Below, one piece after another: positions 15,478 through 22,123 of a stretch of DNA of 26,083 bases. The notes under the pieces were generated by a model. That model made no database searches. It saw only the letters and a list, made by a program, of their open reading frames with translations, and was not told the origin of the DNA. Positions within the stretch are counted from its first letter, which is position 1. Every line of letters begins with the position of its first letter. The stretch comes from JAQBDA01 sp041301185. Lineage in GTDB: Bacteria > Chloroflexota > Anaerolineae > Anaerolineales > UBA4823. Location of the stretch: NCBI GenBank assembly GCA_041301185.1, contig JBFYSV010000277.1, forward strand, positions 1-26,083. Direction: 5' to 3'. Made by a program: the position numbers and the translations under genes.

Positions 15478-15504
15478 CATACCGACTGGTCGGTATGATT
15501 TTAG
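15471..15504. promoter_or_regulatory. 34-bp palindromic operator of the TetR regulator
   Basis: Perfect 16-bp arms, CTAAAATCATACCGAC and GTCGGTATGATTTTAG, around a central TG. The core ACCGAC-TG-GTCGGT is typical of TetR-family operators. It covers the -10 box and predicted start site and ends 9 nt before the TetR ATG, which indicates autorepression. Confidence 0.85.
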
Positions 15505-15513
15505 GTTAAAGCC

Positions 15514-16107
15514 ATGCAATCTCGCAGTGAAGAAACCCAGGCCCATATTTTACAGGCAGCTTACCTGCTGTTTTCGCAATCTGGCTATGAAGCCACGAGT
15601 GTTGCCGAGATCTGCCAGGCTGCCGGGGTCAGCAAAGGGGCGTTCTACCATCACTTCCCTACCAAGCAAGCCGTCTTCATAAAACTAATGGACAACTGGC
15701 TGAGCGAGCTGGATCATGCCTTTGATGAGGCATTGACCGACACCCAGGATGTACCCCAGGCAATCGACAAATTGGCGCACATGGCAGCGAGTACCCTGCA
15801 ATCAGCTGATGCTCGCCTATCCATTTTCCTGGAATTCTGGCGCCAGGCCTACCGCGATCCACAGATCTGGCAGGCTGCCATCGCCCCGTACCATCGGTAC
15901 CGAGAATTTTTCTCTTCCCTGGTCCAGAAGGGGGTCGAATCCGGCTCCCTTCACCCCGTGAATCCCAACCTGGCTGCCAGGGTGTGTGTATCGCTGGCAA
16001 TCGGCCTGTTAATGCAGGCAATATTCGATCCTCAGGGAGCAGATTGGGGGCAGGAAACGGTGCAGAGCTATCAACTGGTGATCGAGGGGTTAAAGCAAGA
16101 ACCATGA
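15514..16107 (+). CDS. TetR-family transcriptional repressor
   Basis: 197 residues. The N-terminal helix-turn-helix is typical: I-L-Q-A-A-Y-L-L-F-S-Q-S-G-Y-E-A-T-S-V, then AEICQAAGVSKGAFYHHF (recognition helix about 39-48) and P-T-K-Q-A-V-F. The rest is the helical ligand-binding and dimerisation domain, rich in aromatic residues around WRQAYRDPQIWQ, so the inducer may be hydrophobic. The ATG at 15514 follows an AGG at 8-nt spacing. The stop overlaps the ATG of the epimerase gene (ATGA), so both are under the same operator. The fatty-acid and acyl-CoA context nearby makes an acyl-CoA-type ligand possible but unproven. Confidence 0.94.
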   Translation: MQSRSEETQAHILQAAYLLFSQSGYEATSVAEICQAAGVSKGAFYHHFPTKQAVFIKLMDNWLSELDHAFDEALTDTQDVPQAIDKLAHMAASTLQSADARLSIFLEFWRQAYRDPQIWQAAIAPYHRYREFFSSLVQKGVESGSLHPVNPNLAARVCVSLAIGLLMQAIFDPQGADWGQETVQSYQLVIEGLKQEP

Positions 16108-17114
16108 TTCTGGTTACCGGAGCCGGAGGCCATCTTGGGAATGTACTGGTTCGGAAGCTGGCAGAGCGCCGGGAGAACGTGCGCGCCGTCCTGCTACCTG
16201 GAGAGGCACACACACCCTTGATGGGTATCGCCGGCATTGAGCTGGTTGAAGCTGATATCCTTGATTACACATCACTCTCGTCAGCGTTCCAGGGTGTTCA
16301 CACAGTCTACCATCTTGCCAGCGTCATTTCGATCTATCCCGGAAAGGACCGCATGCTGGAGGCAGTCAATATCCTGGGGACACGCAACATTATCCATGCA
16401 TCCAGGGAATACGGAGTCCACCGGCTCATTTACACCAGCTCTATCCATGCACTACGCAGGGTGCCACATGGTATCACAATCGATGAGAATATTCCCTTTG
16501 ATCCCCTGAGCACCTTTGGTGCTTACGACCATTCGAAAGCTCAGGCGTCTCTCGAGGTAATGCAGGCAGCCCAAAATGGTCTCAATGCCGTCATCGCCTG
16601 CCCCACCGGCATCATCGGACCCTACGATTACCGTCGCTCGGAAATGGGGCAACTCATCCTGGATTGCCTGAATCGCAAACCTCAGCTTTATATTAATGGG
16701 GCGTACGATTTCGTCGATGTGCGTGACGTTGCAGATGGCTTGATTCTGGCATGTAAGAAAGGCAAGCCTGCAGAGTCTTACATTCTTTCAGGTGAGCAGC
16801 TGACGGTCCACCGGCTATTCGATACGATCTGGAGCATTACCGGAGAACACATTCCCAAAGTAAGAATCCCCTTCTGGTTGGCAAAACTCGTGGCTCCCCT
16901 GGCTGTGTACTATTACCGTCTGACCCGAACCAAACCGCGTTTTACGCCATACGCCCTGGAGCAATTGGTTAGCAACTCAGTGATCAGCCACGAAAAGGCT
17001 ACCCGCGAGCTTGGCTACCGGCCGCGCTCACTCAAAAACTCCCTGATGGATACGATCCACTGGTTCATGGAAACCCAAAAAGCCTCCCCCTCTTCAGCCA
17101 GCCTGCTTGAATAA
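16104..17114 (+). CDS. NAD(P)-dependent epimerase/dehydratase, extended SDR
   Basis: 336 residues from the ATG at 16104; an ORF starting further upstream runs through the TetR gene in another frame and is not real. The Rossmann motif is T5-G-A-G-G-H-L-G12, the active-site pair Y141-D-H-S-K145 with T-S-S at 111-113, and the NAD-binding H-L-A-S near 70. It resembles dihydroflavonol-reductase or 3-beta-hydroxysteroid-dehydrogenase-like extended SDRs; the substrate cannot be told. Its start overlaps the TetR stop, so it is the likely target of that repressor. An inverted repeat begins immediately after the stop codon. Confidence 0.93.
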   Translation: MILVTGAGGHLGNVLVRKLAERRENVRAVLLPGEAHTPLMGIAGIELVEADILDYTSLSSAFQGVHTVYHLASVISIYPGKDRMLEAVNILGTRNIIHASREYGVHRLIYTSSIHALRRVPHGITIDENIPFDPLSTFGAYDHSKAQASLEVMQAAQNGLNAVIACPTGIIGPYDYRRSEMGQLILDCLNRKPQLYINGAYDFVDVRDVADGLILACKKGKPAESYILSGEQLTVHRLFDTIWSITGEHIPKVRIPFWLAKLVAPLAVYYYRLTRTKPRFTPYALEQLVSNSVISHEKATRELGYRPRSLKNSLMDTIHWFMETQKASPSSASLLE

Positions 17115-17132
17115 ATCACGTGAATACGTGAT
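17115..17132. repeat. inverted repeat directly after the epimerase gene
   Basis: ATCACGT-GAAT-ACGTGAT, perfect 7-bp arms starting at the base after the stop codon. No T-run follows, so it is a weak terminator at best. A second small palindrome, CACAATTGTG, lies at 17144-17153. Confidence 0.5.
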
Positions 17133-17173
17133 ATGCAACCGCACACAATTGTGGCGTGATTTCGAGGAGCTCT

Positions 17174-17260
17174 ATGCAAGCTCAGGATAAACTTAGCGAC
17201 GAGAAATCCCTGAATAGCCTATTCTTTGATAACCGTAGCAGGGATTACTCGCTCCCATAG
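17174..17260 (+). CDS. possible 28-codon small ORF
   Basis: In the 346-nt gap between the epimerase and the acyl-CoA synthetase, GAGGAG sits 4 nt before an ATG opening 28 codons that end at TAG. The predicted peptide starts M-Q-A-Q-D-K-L and ends Y-S-L-P; it is hydrophilic and shows no similarity I recognise. Its codons contain the arms of the inverted repeat at 17201-17250, which may mean that the frame is accidental or a remnant of a longer gene. Confidence 0.25.
   Translation: MQAQDKLSDEKSLNSLFFDNRSRDYSLP
17201..17250. repeat. imperfect inverted repeat in the 346-nt gap
   Basis: GAGAAATCCCTG (17201-17212) and CAGGGATTACTC (17239-17250), 11 of 12 pairs, around 26 nt that hold a smaller AATAG-C-CTATT repeat. 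It is followed by GGTTCGGAATGACGGGG, a string reminiscent of dispersed intergenic palindromic repeats. The rest of the gap, up to the promoter near 17392, shows nothing I can assign. Confidence 0.4.
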
Positions 17261-17391
17261 GGTTCGGAATGACGGGGTAGATGTAATAAGAATAGTTATC
17301 CCGTTATGGCGATTAAGAGGTCGACGCCAGGCAAACCACTTCCAAGATCATAGACCACCGCCCAACAACAGAAACCCAAGCTTCCCCCGGC

Positions 17392-17425
17392 TATAAAAAC
17401 GGTAAAATTAAACCAAAGGTTTGGT
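17392..17425 (+). promoter_or_regulatory. -10 boxes and palindrome before the acyl-CoA synthetase gene
   Basis: TATAAA (17392-17397) and TAAAAT (17403-17408) are candidate -10 boxes with no convincing -35. ACCAAA-GG-TTTGGT (17412-17425) is a perfect 14-bp palindrome at the expected start site and could be an operator. A small CGCCA/TGGCG stem (17429-17447) precedes the ribosome binding site. Confidence 0.4.
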
Positions 17426-17460
17426 ATTCGCCAACACCTGCCTGGCGCAAGGAGGAAACC

Positions 17461-19416
17461 ATGAGTGCATCGTTCACCTTTGGTGGACCGATTGTCTGGC
17501 AACCAACCCCAGACTATATCGAAAACGCCAACCTGACGCACTTTATGCGCTTGCATGGTATTCCCGATTTCGATACCCTCTTGCGCCGATCGACAACCGA
17601 CATCGCCTGGTTCACCGAGGCTGTGCTCAAATTCCTGGATATCCGCTTTTACCAGCCATACACACAGATCGTCGATCTCTCCCAGGGAATTGCCTGGGCG
17701 AAGTGGTGTGTGGATGGAAAAATGAATATCGTCCATAACTGCCTGGATAAGTACCAGGGGAGCACGCAGGTGGAGCAAATCGCCCTGATCTGGGAAGGCG
17801 AATCCGGTGAAACCCGCCACATGTCCTATGGTGAGCTATACCAGCAAGTCAACCAGGCAGCTAACTCCCTGCGATCTCTAGGTCTGGGCAAGGGGGATGT
17901 GATCGGATTATACATGCCTATGACCCCCGAAATCGTGATTGCCCTGCTGGCAATCGCCAAAATTGGCGGGATTATCCTTCCTTTATTCTCCGGCTACGGG
18001 TCTGGGGCGGTCGCCTCACGCCTGGCAGATGCGGAAGCGAAGGGATTGTTCACTGCAGATGGGTTCACCCGAAGAGGCAAGCCAGTCGCCATGAAGCCAG
18101 TTGTCGATGAAGCCAGCACCCAGGCGCCCACCTTGCAGCATGTCATCATCCTCCAACGGGCTGGTATTGAAGTTAACATGCTCCCAGGTAGAGACCATTG
18201 GTGGCATGAGCTGGTCTCAAGCCAGCCGGATGCCTGCCCAACCGAAATTACTTCAGCAGAAGATATACTGATGTTGATTTATACATCAGGCACCACCGGA
18301 CGTCCGAAAGGCGCGGTGCATACCCACTGCGGTTTTCCTGTGAAGGCTGCCCAGGATATGGCATTTGGCACCGACCTACACGCGGGACAGGTTATTTACT
18401 GGATCACCGACATGGGCTGGATGATGGGCCCCTGGCTAATATTCGGGGCATTATTGCTAAGAGGCGCGTTGCTGATCTATGATGGAGCACCGGATTACCC
18501 CTCTCCTGACCGACTGTGGGAAATGGTCGCGCGCCATCGAATAACTGTCCTGGGCGTATCCCCAACCCTGATCCGGGCATTGATCCGTTATGGCGACCAA
18601 ACGGTTCATAAACACGACCTGTCTTCATTACGCAATTTTGCTTCCACCGGAGAACCATGGAACCCAGACCCGTGGTTATGGCTGTTCGAGAGAGTTGGGC
18701 GCAAGCACCTGCCGGTGATTAACTATTCTGGCGGGACTGAGATCTCTGGTGGAATAGTCATGGGTAATCCCATCCTGCCAATCAAGCCGTGTTCGTTATC
18801 TGCACCCTGCCCGGGCATCGCTGCCGACGTGCTGGATGAGGAGGGGCATTCGGTTCGCAACCAGGTGGGAGAGCTGGTAATCAAAGCTCCTTGGATCGGA
18901 ATGACCCGTGGATTCTGGAAAGACCCCCAGCGCTATCTGGAGACTTTCTGGTCGCGCTGGGATAATATATGGGTACATGGGGATTTTGCCGCTGTGGATA
19001 AAGATGGGTTGTGGTACATTTTGGGACGCTCCGACGATACCATTAAAATCGCTGGAAAGCGGCTTGGACCGGCTGAAGTCGAATCGATCCTGGTTGACCA
19101 CCCCCTGGTGGTTGAGGCGGCCGCGATAGGAGTGCCATCCGAGATCAAAGGCAACGAGCTGGTAGTCTTTTGTGTTCTGGGCAGAGGTTGCGAAGTGTCT
19201 GACAGTCTGCGCCAGGAGCTGCGCCAGATGGTAGCTGATGCTCTGGGCAAGCCATTGGCTCCGCAAGAGATCCTGTTTGTCAGCGATCTACCCAAGACCC
19301 GCAATGCCAAGGTGATGCGGCGCATAATCCGCTCCGCGTACCTGGGAGATGATCCGGGTGACACATCGTCCCTGGTCAACCCGGAGGCAGTGGAAGAAAT
19401 CCGCCAGGCAAGGTAA
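17461..19416 (+). CDS. acyl-CoA synthetase, acetyl-CoA synthetase-like (AMP-forming)
   Basis: 651 residues, the length of Acs-type enzymes. It has an Acs N-terminal region (about 45-100, WFTEAVLKFLDI to NIVHNCLDKY), the AMP-binding loop Y274-T-S-G-T-T-G-R-P-K-G284, a W-I-T-D-M-G-W segment, N-Y-S-G-G-T-E-I-S, the hinge region L-G-R-S-D-D-T-I-K and the C-terminal catalytic lysine K617 in KTRNAKVMRR. It activates a carboxylate with ATP and transfers it to CoA; substrate (short-chain, acetoacetate-like or other) is not resolved. The start is fixed by AAGGAGG 5 nt before the ATG. Confidence 0.94.
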   Translation: MSASFTFGGPIVWQPTPDYIENANLTHFMRLHGIPDFDTLLRRSTTDIAWFTEAVLKFLDIRFYQPYTQIVDLSQGIAWAKWCVDGKMNIVHNCLDKYQGSTQVEQIALIWEGESGETRHMSYGELYQQVNQAANSLRSLGLGKGDVIGLYMPMTPEIVIALLAIAKIGGIILPLFSGYGSGAVASRLADAEAKGLFTADGFTRRGKPVAMKPVVDEASTQAPTLQHVIILQRAGIEVNMLPGRDHWWHELVSSQPDACPTEITSAEDILMLIYTSGTTGRPKGAVHTHCGFPVKAAQDMAFGTDLHAGQVIYWITDMGWMMGPWLIFGALLLRGALLIYDGAPDYPSPDRLWEMVARHRITVLGVSPTLIRALIRYGDQTVHKHDLSSLRNFASTGEPWNPDPWLWLFERVGRKHLPVINYSGGTEISGGIVMGNPILPIKPCSLSAPCPGIAADVLDEEGHSVRNQVGELVIKAPWIGMTRGFWKDPQRYLETFWSRWDNIWVHGDFAAVDKDGLWYILGRSDDTIKIAGKRLGPAEVESILVDHPLVVEAAAIGVPSEIKGNELVVFCVLGRGCEVSDSLRQELRQMVADALGKPLAPQEILFVSDLPKTRNAKVMRRIIRSAYLGDDPGDTSSLVNPEAVEEIRQAR

Positions 19417-19420
19417 AGGC

Positions 19421-19450
19421 TTGATTTTGACGATCATTAACGTGTATACT
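19421..19450 (+). promoter_or_regulatory. promoter of the small membrane protein gene
   Basis: TTGATT (19421-19426), 18 nt, TATACT (19445-19450), starting just after the acyl-CoA synthetase stop. GGAGGG then precedes the ATG at 19504. Confidence 0.6.
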
Positions 19451-19503
19451 ATGTGAAGACACCTTTACTAACCAGTCCTTACTGATTATGGACGGAGGGC
19501 AAT

Positions 19504-19974
19504 ATGACCAACGGGCAGGATGAAAAGTTCGACGAAAAAGATCGCGAGAAGCGCGAGGAGAAGTCATCGGAAGAAAAAAGCAGCGAAGAAAAGTGGCAGC
19601 GCGATCCGCTGAGCGCGGTCATCTGGGCGCTGATCCTGATCTGGGCAGGATTGGTCTTCCTGATGGATAACCTTGGCATCCTGGACAGTATCCAGACCAG
19701 CGGCGGGATAATTCCCGGATTAGATGTTGAGGTCGACCTGGGACCATGGGCAATCATTCTGACCGGGGCGGGGGTGATCGTGCTGTTGGAAGCGCTGATC
19801 CGGGTGTTGGTACCGGCTTACCGCAGACCGGTGGGAGGCACGATCGTCTTCGGATTCATCCTCATCGGGATTGGTTTAGGAAACCTGCTCAACTGGTCGC
19901 TGGTCTTCCCGCTGATCTTGATCGGGCTTGGGCTGTCGATTATCTTGCGCGGTTTTATGCGGTCAAAATCATAA
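19504..19974 (+). CDS. four-helix membrane protein with charged N-terminus
   Basis: 156 residues. Residues 1-33 are an almost uninterrupted Glu/Lys/Asp/Ser stretch with a repeated S-S-E-E-K unit. Four membrane segments follow at about 37-55, 81-99, 111-129 and 131-149, with the pattern LILIWAGLVFLMDNLG and repeated G-x-G-L-G and L-I-L-I-G-L-G motifs. This resembles the membrane part of LiaF/DUF5668-type proteins, whose roles are in envelope stress sensing, but no C-terminal LiaF domain is present. A good ribosome binding site and promoter support it as a single-gene unit. Confidence 0.85.
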   Translation: MTNGQDEKFDEKDREKREEKSSEEKSSEEKWQRDPLSAVIWALILIWAGLVFLMDNLGILDSIQTSGGIIPGLDVEVDLGPWAIILTGAGVIVLLEALIRVLVPAYRRPVGGTIVFGFILIGIGLGNLLNWSLVFPLILIGLGLSIILRGFMRSKS

Positions 19975-20014
19975 CCCGCTGCTCAGATTGAAACTAATTC
20001 TTTAACAAAATATA

Positions 20015-20053
20015 AGGGGTATTCTGGCAGGCAACACCTGTTCGAATACCCCT
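20015..20053. terminator. inverted repeat between convergent genes, likely bidirectional terminator
   Basis: AGGGGTATTC (20015-20024) and GAATACCCCT (20044-20053), perfect 10-bp arms, with an inner CAGG/CCTG stem. On the minus strand it is followed by TTATATTTTGTT, giving a U-rich tail; on the plus strand the tail is weaker. Confidence 0.65.
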
Positions 20054-20072
20054 ACTATTTAAATTCTCCGGT

Positions 20073-21218
20073 TTAAAGCTGACCGAGATTGAATGTCATA
20101 AACTCGGCCCAGGCATAGTGCAGGGGCGTCCACCACTCCTCACGCCCAATACAGCGGAAATAGGGAGATTTAAACGCCAGGATCAGGTCGCCGATGCGAT
20201 AACGGGGCAGGATTGGGGTTGATACGACTAACCCACCCATCTCACCCGGGCGCATCTCATGGAGCATTTTGATGCCTGCCCGTGTTTGTACTTCGAAGAA
20301 GAAGATGTCATAGTTGGGAACCCAGGCGCGTTTTTTATCCCGCTGCTGCCCGAACATCCCTTCCGTGGCACCGTAAATCTCGCGGATTGCAGCCGGCCCA
20401 TAAAAAGCTCTAAGGGTGGATTGGTAGTGGGTATTAATCCCGGGCACACTGCCCAGGGTCATGACCTGTGTTTTCCAGATATCTTTCGGATATACCTTGT
20501 GCTGGCGCTTCAGGTAGCGGGCAAAGCGGATTGCTGTCGGGCACACCCCGCCCACCAGAGTAACGTTCTCATCTTTACATTTCTGATACGCCAGCTCAAA
20601 GCGCCGGTCCCAATCTTTGACGGACTTTCCACCCCCCAGAGCGTCGATCTCCTCCTGAGACGGCACAGACCGGACCGGTGTGAAGGTGGAAACATACTTG
20701 GTGTAGATGCCTGAGCTATACCCGTACTCCAACTCTCGATCACCGGCTTTCACTTTGCCAACTACAGAGGGGAAGTTCAGGTTGAGATTCGCGCCCGCAA
20801 AGATATCATACCGCTTGCCCGTTGCGACATAGTTCATCACAGCCCTACCAGCACTGACGCGCAACCCCATATCGGTGGAGGTCATGGGAATAAACTTCGA
20901 TTCCCCTTGGGTGGTGCCACGCGTGATTGCCCAGCCAATTGGATCTTCGCAGAGCAGCTCCCCAATATCGCCAGCCATCACCCGTCCAATAATCGGCTTA
21001 TAGCCTTCGTAGTTGGTAATAGGAAATGCCCGGCGGTAATCGCTCAGGTTTGCGATCTGGCTGGCGCCATGCCGCCGCCCGTACTCGGTTTTGGAGTAAT
21101 CCACAAGCAGGCGGTGTAGGACCTGTTCTTGTGCCTTGACCGGGTCTTCGACTGAGGCATGCCAGCCTTGCAGCATTGCCTCCAGGAATTGGGCAGCAGT
21201 CTGGGGATCAAGATTCAT
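20073..21218 (-). CDS. GH3-like adenylating enzyme, C-terminally short
   Basis: 381 residues against 500-600 for typical GH3 proteins. GH3 features are visible in order: F-P-I-T-N-Y-E-G-Y-K (65-74), the nucleotide loop T99-R-G-T-T-Q-G-E-S-K-F-I-P111, the Y282-G-A-T-E-G287 motif and Y340-R-I-G-D344. The chain stops shortly after the hinge (C-I-G-R), so the small C-terminal domain that rotates during the second half-reaction is missing. GH3 enzymes adenylate a carboxylic acid and pass it to an amino acid; this form may only adenylate or may need a partner. Its ATG overlaps the stop of the peroxiredoxin-glutaredoxin gene, so they are co-translated. Confidence 0.85.
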   Translation of the reverse strand: MNLDPQTAAQFLEAMLQGWHASVEDPVKAQEQVLHRLLVDYSKTEYGRRHGASQIANLSDYRRAFPITNYEGYKPIIGRVMAGDIGELLCEDPIGWAITRGTTQGESKFIPMTSTDMGLRVSAGRAVMNYVATGKRYDIFAGANLNLNFPSVVGKVKAGDRELEYGYSSGIYTKYVSTFTPVRSVPSQEEIDALGGGKSVKDWDRRFELAYQKCKDENVTLVGGVCPTAIRFARYLKRQHKVYPKDIWKTQVMTLGSVPGINTHYQSTLRAFYGPAAIREIYGATEGMFGQQRDKKRAWVPNYDIFFFEVQTRAGIKMLHEMRPGEMGGLVVSTPILPRYRIGDLILAFKSPYFRCIGREEWWTPLHYAWAEFMTFNLGQL

Positions 21219-21973
21219 AGATAATTCTTTTCTTTGAGCACCTGAACCAGGCGTTCCGTATTGAAATCCAGGATGATCTCACCATCGATATCAAACGTCG
21301 GAGAGATCTTGTATCCTTTGCCCCAAAGGCGCGCTTGCGCAGCCCCTGCCCGATTCTCATTTGTGTTGACTTCAATATATTCCAGCCCCCGATCAGCCAT
21401 CCAGTTGCGTGCCCGGCGGCAATCCGGGCACCACGGGGTGCAGTACATCACAATACCGCCATGCGGCAGCTCCTCTTCTTCTTTTTCAACCGGCAATGGG
21501 GGAGGTGCTGCGTCAGGGTTGATATTCACCAACACATCCCACAACTCCTGGTTATCCGGCTGCTCGTCCTGATCATAGACTTTGGCGTGGCAAATGATCC
21601 CATTTCGGTCAATGACAAAAATCGCCCGCTCAGAAAATCCCTCGCTGCGTAACACGCCATAACGATGGGCTACCCGTCCATGAGGCCAGAAATCGCTCAA
21701 TAGCGGGTAGCTTATCCCGCCCAGGCTGTCTGCCCAGGCTTTTAGTGCTGGTAGTGGATCAACGCTGATGCCCAGGACCTGGGCATTCCATCCCGCAAAC
21801 TTGGCCTTGTCGGCTTCGTATGCCGGGATCTGGCTCGTTCAAACTGGCGTCCAGGCTTGTGGAAAGAACGCCAGCACCACATTCTGACCGTAATACTGGC
21901 TCAAGGATATATCTTTGTTCAGGTGGCTTGGCAAGGAAAAGGTCGGTGCTCTTTCACCCACGCGTAATTTCAT
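21215..21973 (-). CDS. selenocysteine peroxiredoxin-glutaredoxin fusion (in-frame TGA at residue 45)
   Basis: 252 residues if the TGA at 21839-21841 is read through as selenocysteine. The ATG at 21973 follows GGAGG at 7 nt. Residues 1-150 are an AhpE/BCP-type peroxiredoxin: V-G-E-R-A-P-T-F-S-L-P at the start and P38-Q-A-W-T42-P-V-U45-T-S-Q, matching the universal PxxxTxxC with TGA in place of the peroxidatic Cys. The family arginine follows in S-E-R-A-I-F-V-I-D. A Pro/Glu linker (about 152-170) leads to a glutaredoxin-like domain with C182-P-D-C185 and a cis-Pro (I-S-P225-T-F). Translation from a later start would yield only a 161-residue piece without the active site. A nonsense mutation is the alternative. 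The frame is otherwise unbroken, and the stop overlaps the GH3-like gene. Confidence 0.85.
21790..21829 (-). promoter_or_regulatory. candidate bacterial SECIS hairpin
   Basis: Reading down the minus strand from 10 nt after the TGA: ATCCCG pairs with CGGGAT (6 bp), an inner CGAA with TTTG (one G-U), a four-base bulge, then GCC with GGC around a GACAA loop. The loop begins 28 nt after the TGA and its first base is G, both within what is described for bacterial selenocysteine insertion elements. Folded by eye only. Confidence 0.5.
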
Positions 21974-22000
21974 TGGATAACCTCCGTGAATATCCTGCTA

Positions 22001-22006
22001 ATTTTA
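22001..22006 (-). promoter_or_regulatory. -10 box for the peroxiredoxin gene
   Basis: TAAAAT on the minus strand, about 28 nt before the ATG at 21973; no convincing -35. The implied leader is about 20 nt and carries the GGAGG ribosome binding site. Confidence 0.4.
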
Positions 22007-22098
22007 CAACACAAAGCCCGGTTAATTGATGAAATTTCCAATCTCCTATCTTCCAGGACTTCATCATATGCACAATCGATACCTCCAAATCAGGATCG

Positions 22099-22107
22099 TG
22101 ATATACT
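22099..22107 (+). promoter_or_regulatory. extended -10 box for the propeller lipoprotein gene
   Basis: TGATATACT (TG-n-TATACT), 16 nt before the ATG at 22124. No -35 is evident. Confidence 0.45.
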
Positions 22108-22123
22108 GAAAAACACAATCTCG

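Noticed and set aside
15984..16103. Upstream extension of the epimerase gene
   Set aside because: It overlaps the end of the TetR gene; the Rossmann motif begins right after the ATG at 16104.
21215..21700. The 161-codon ORF as a complete stand-alone glutaredoxin gene
   Set aside because: It begins inside the peroxiredoxin fold at a TTG with no ribosome binding site, while coding similarity runs unbroken upstream to an ATG with GGAGG; only a single TGA intervenes.
21839..21841. TGA as an ordinary nonsense mutation (pseudogene)
   Set aside because: Not excluded, but less likely: the codon is exactly the catalytic Cys position, flanking residues are fully conserved, and no other lesion is visible. 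Kept as the main alternative.
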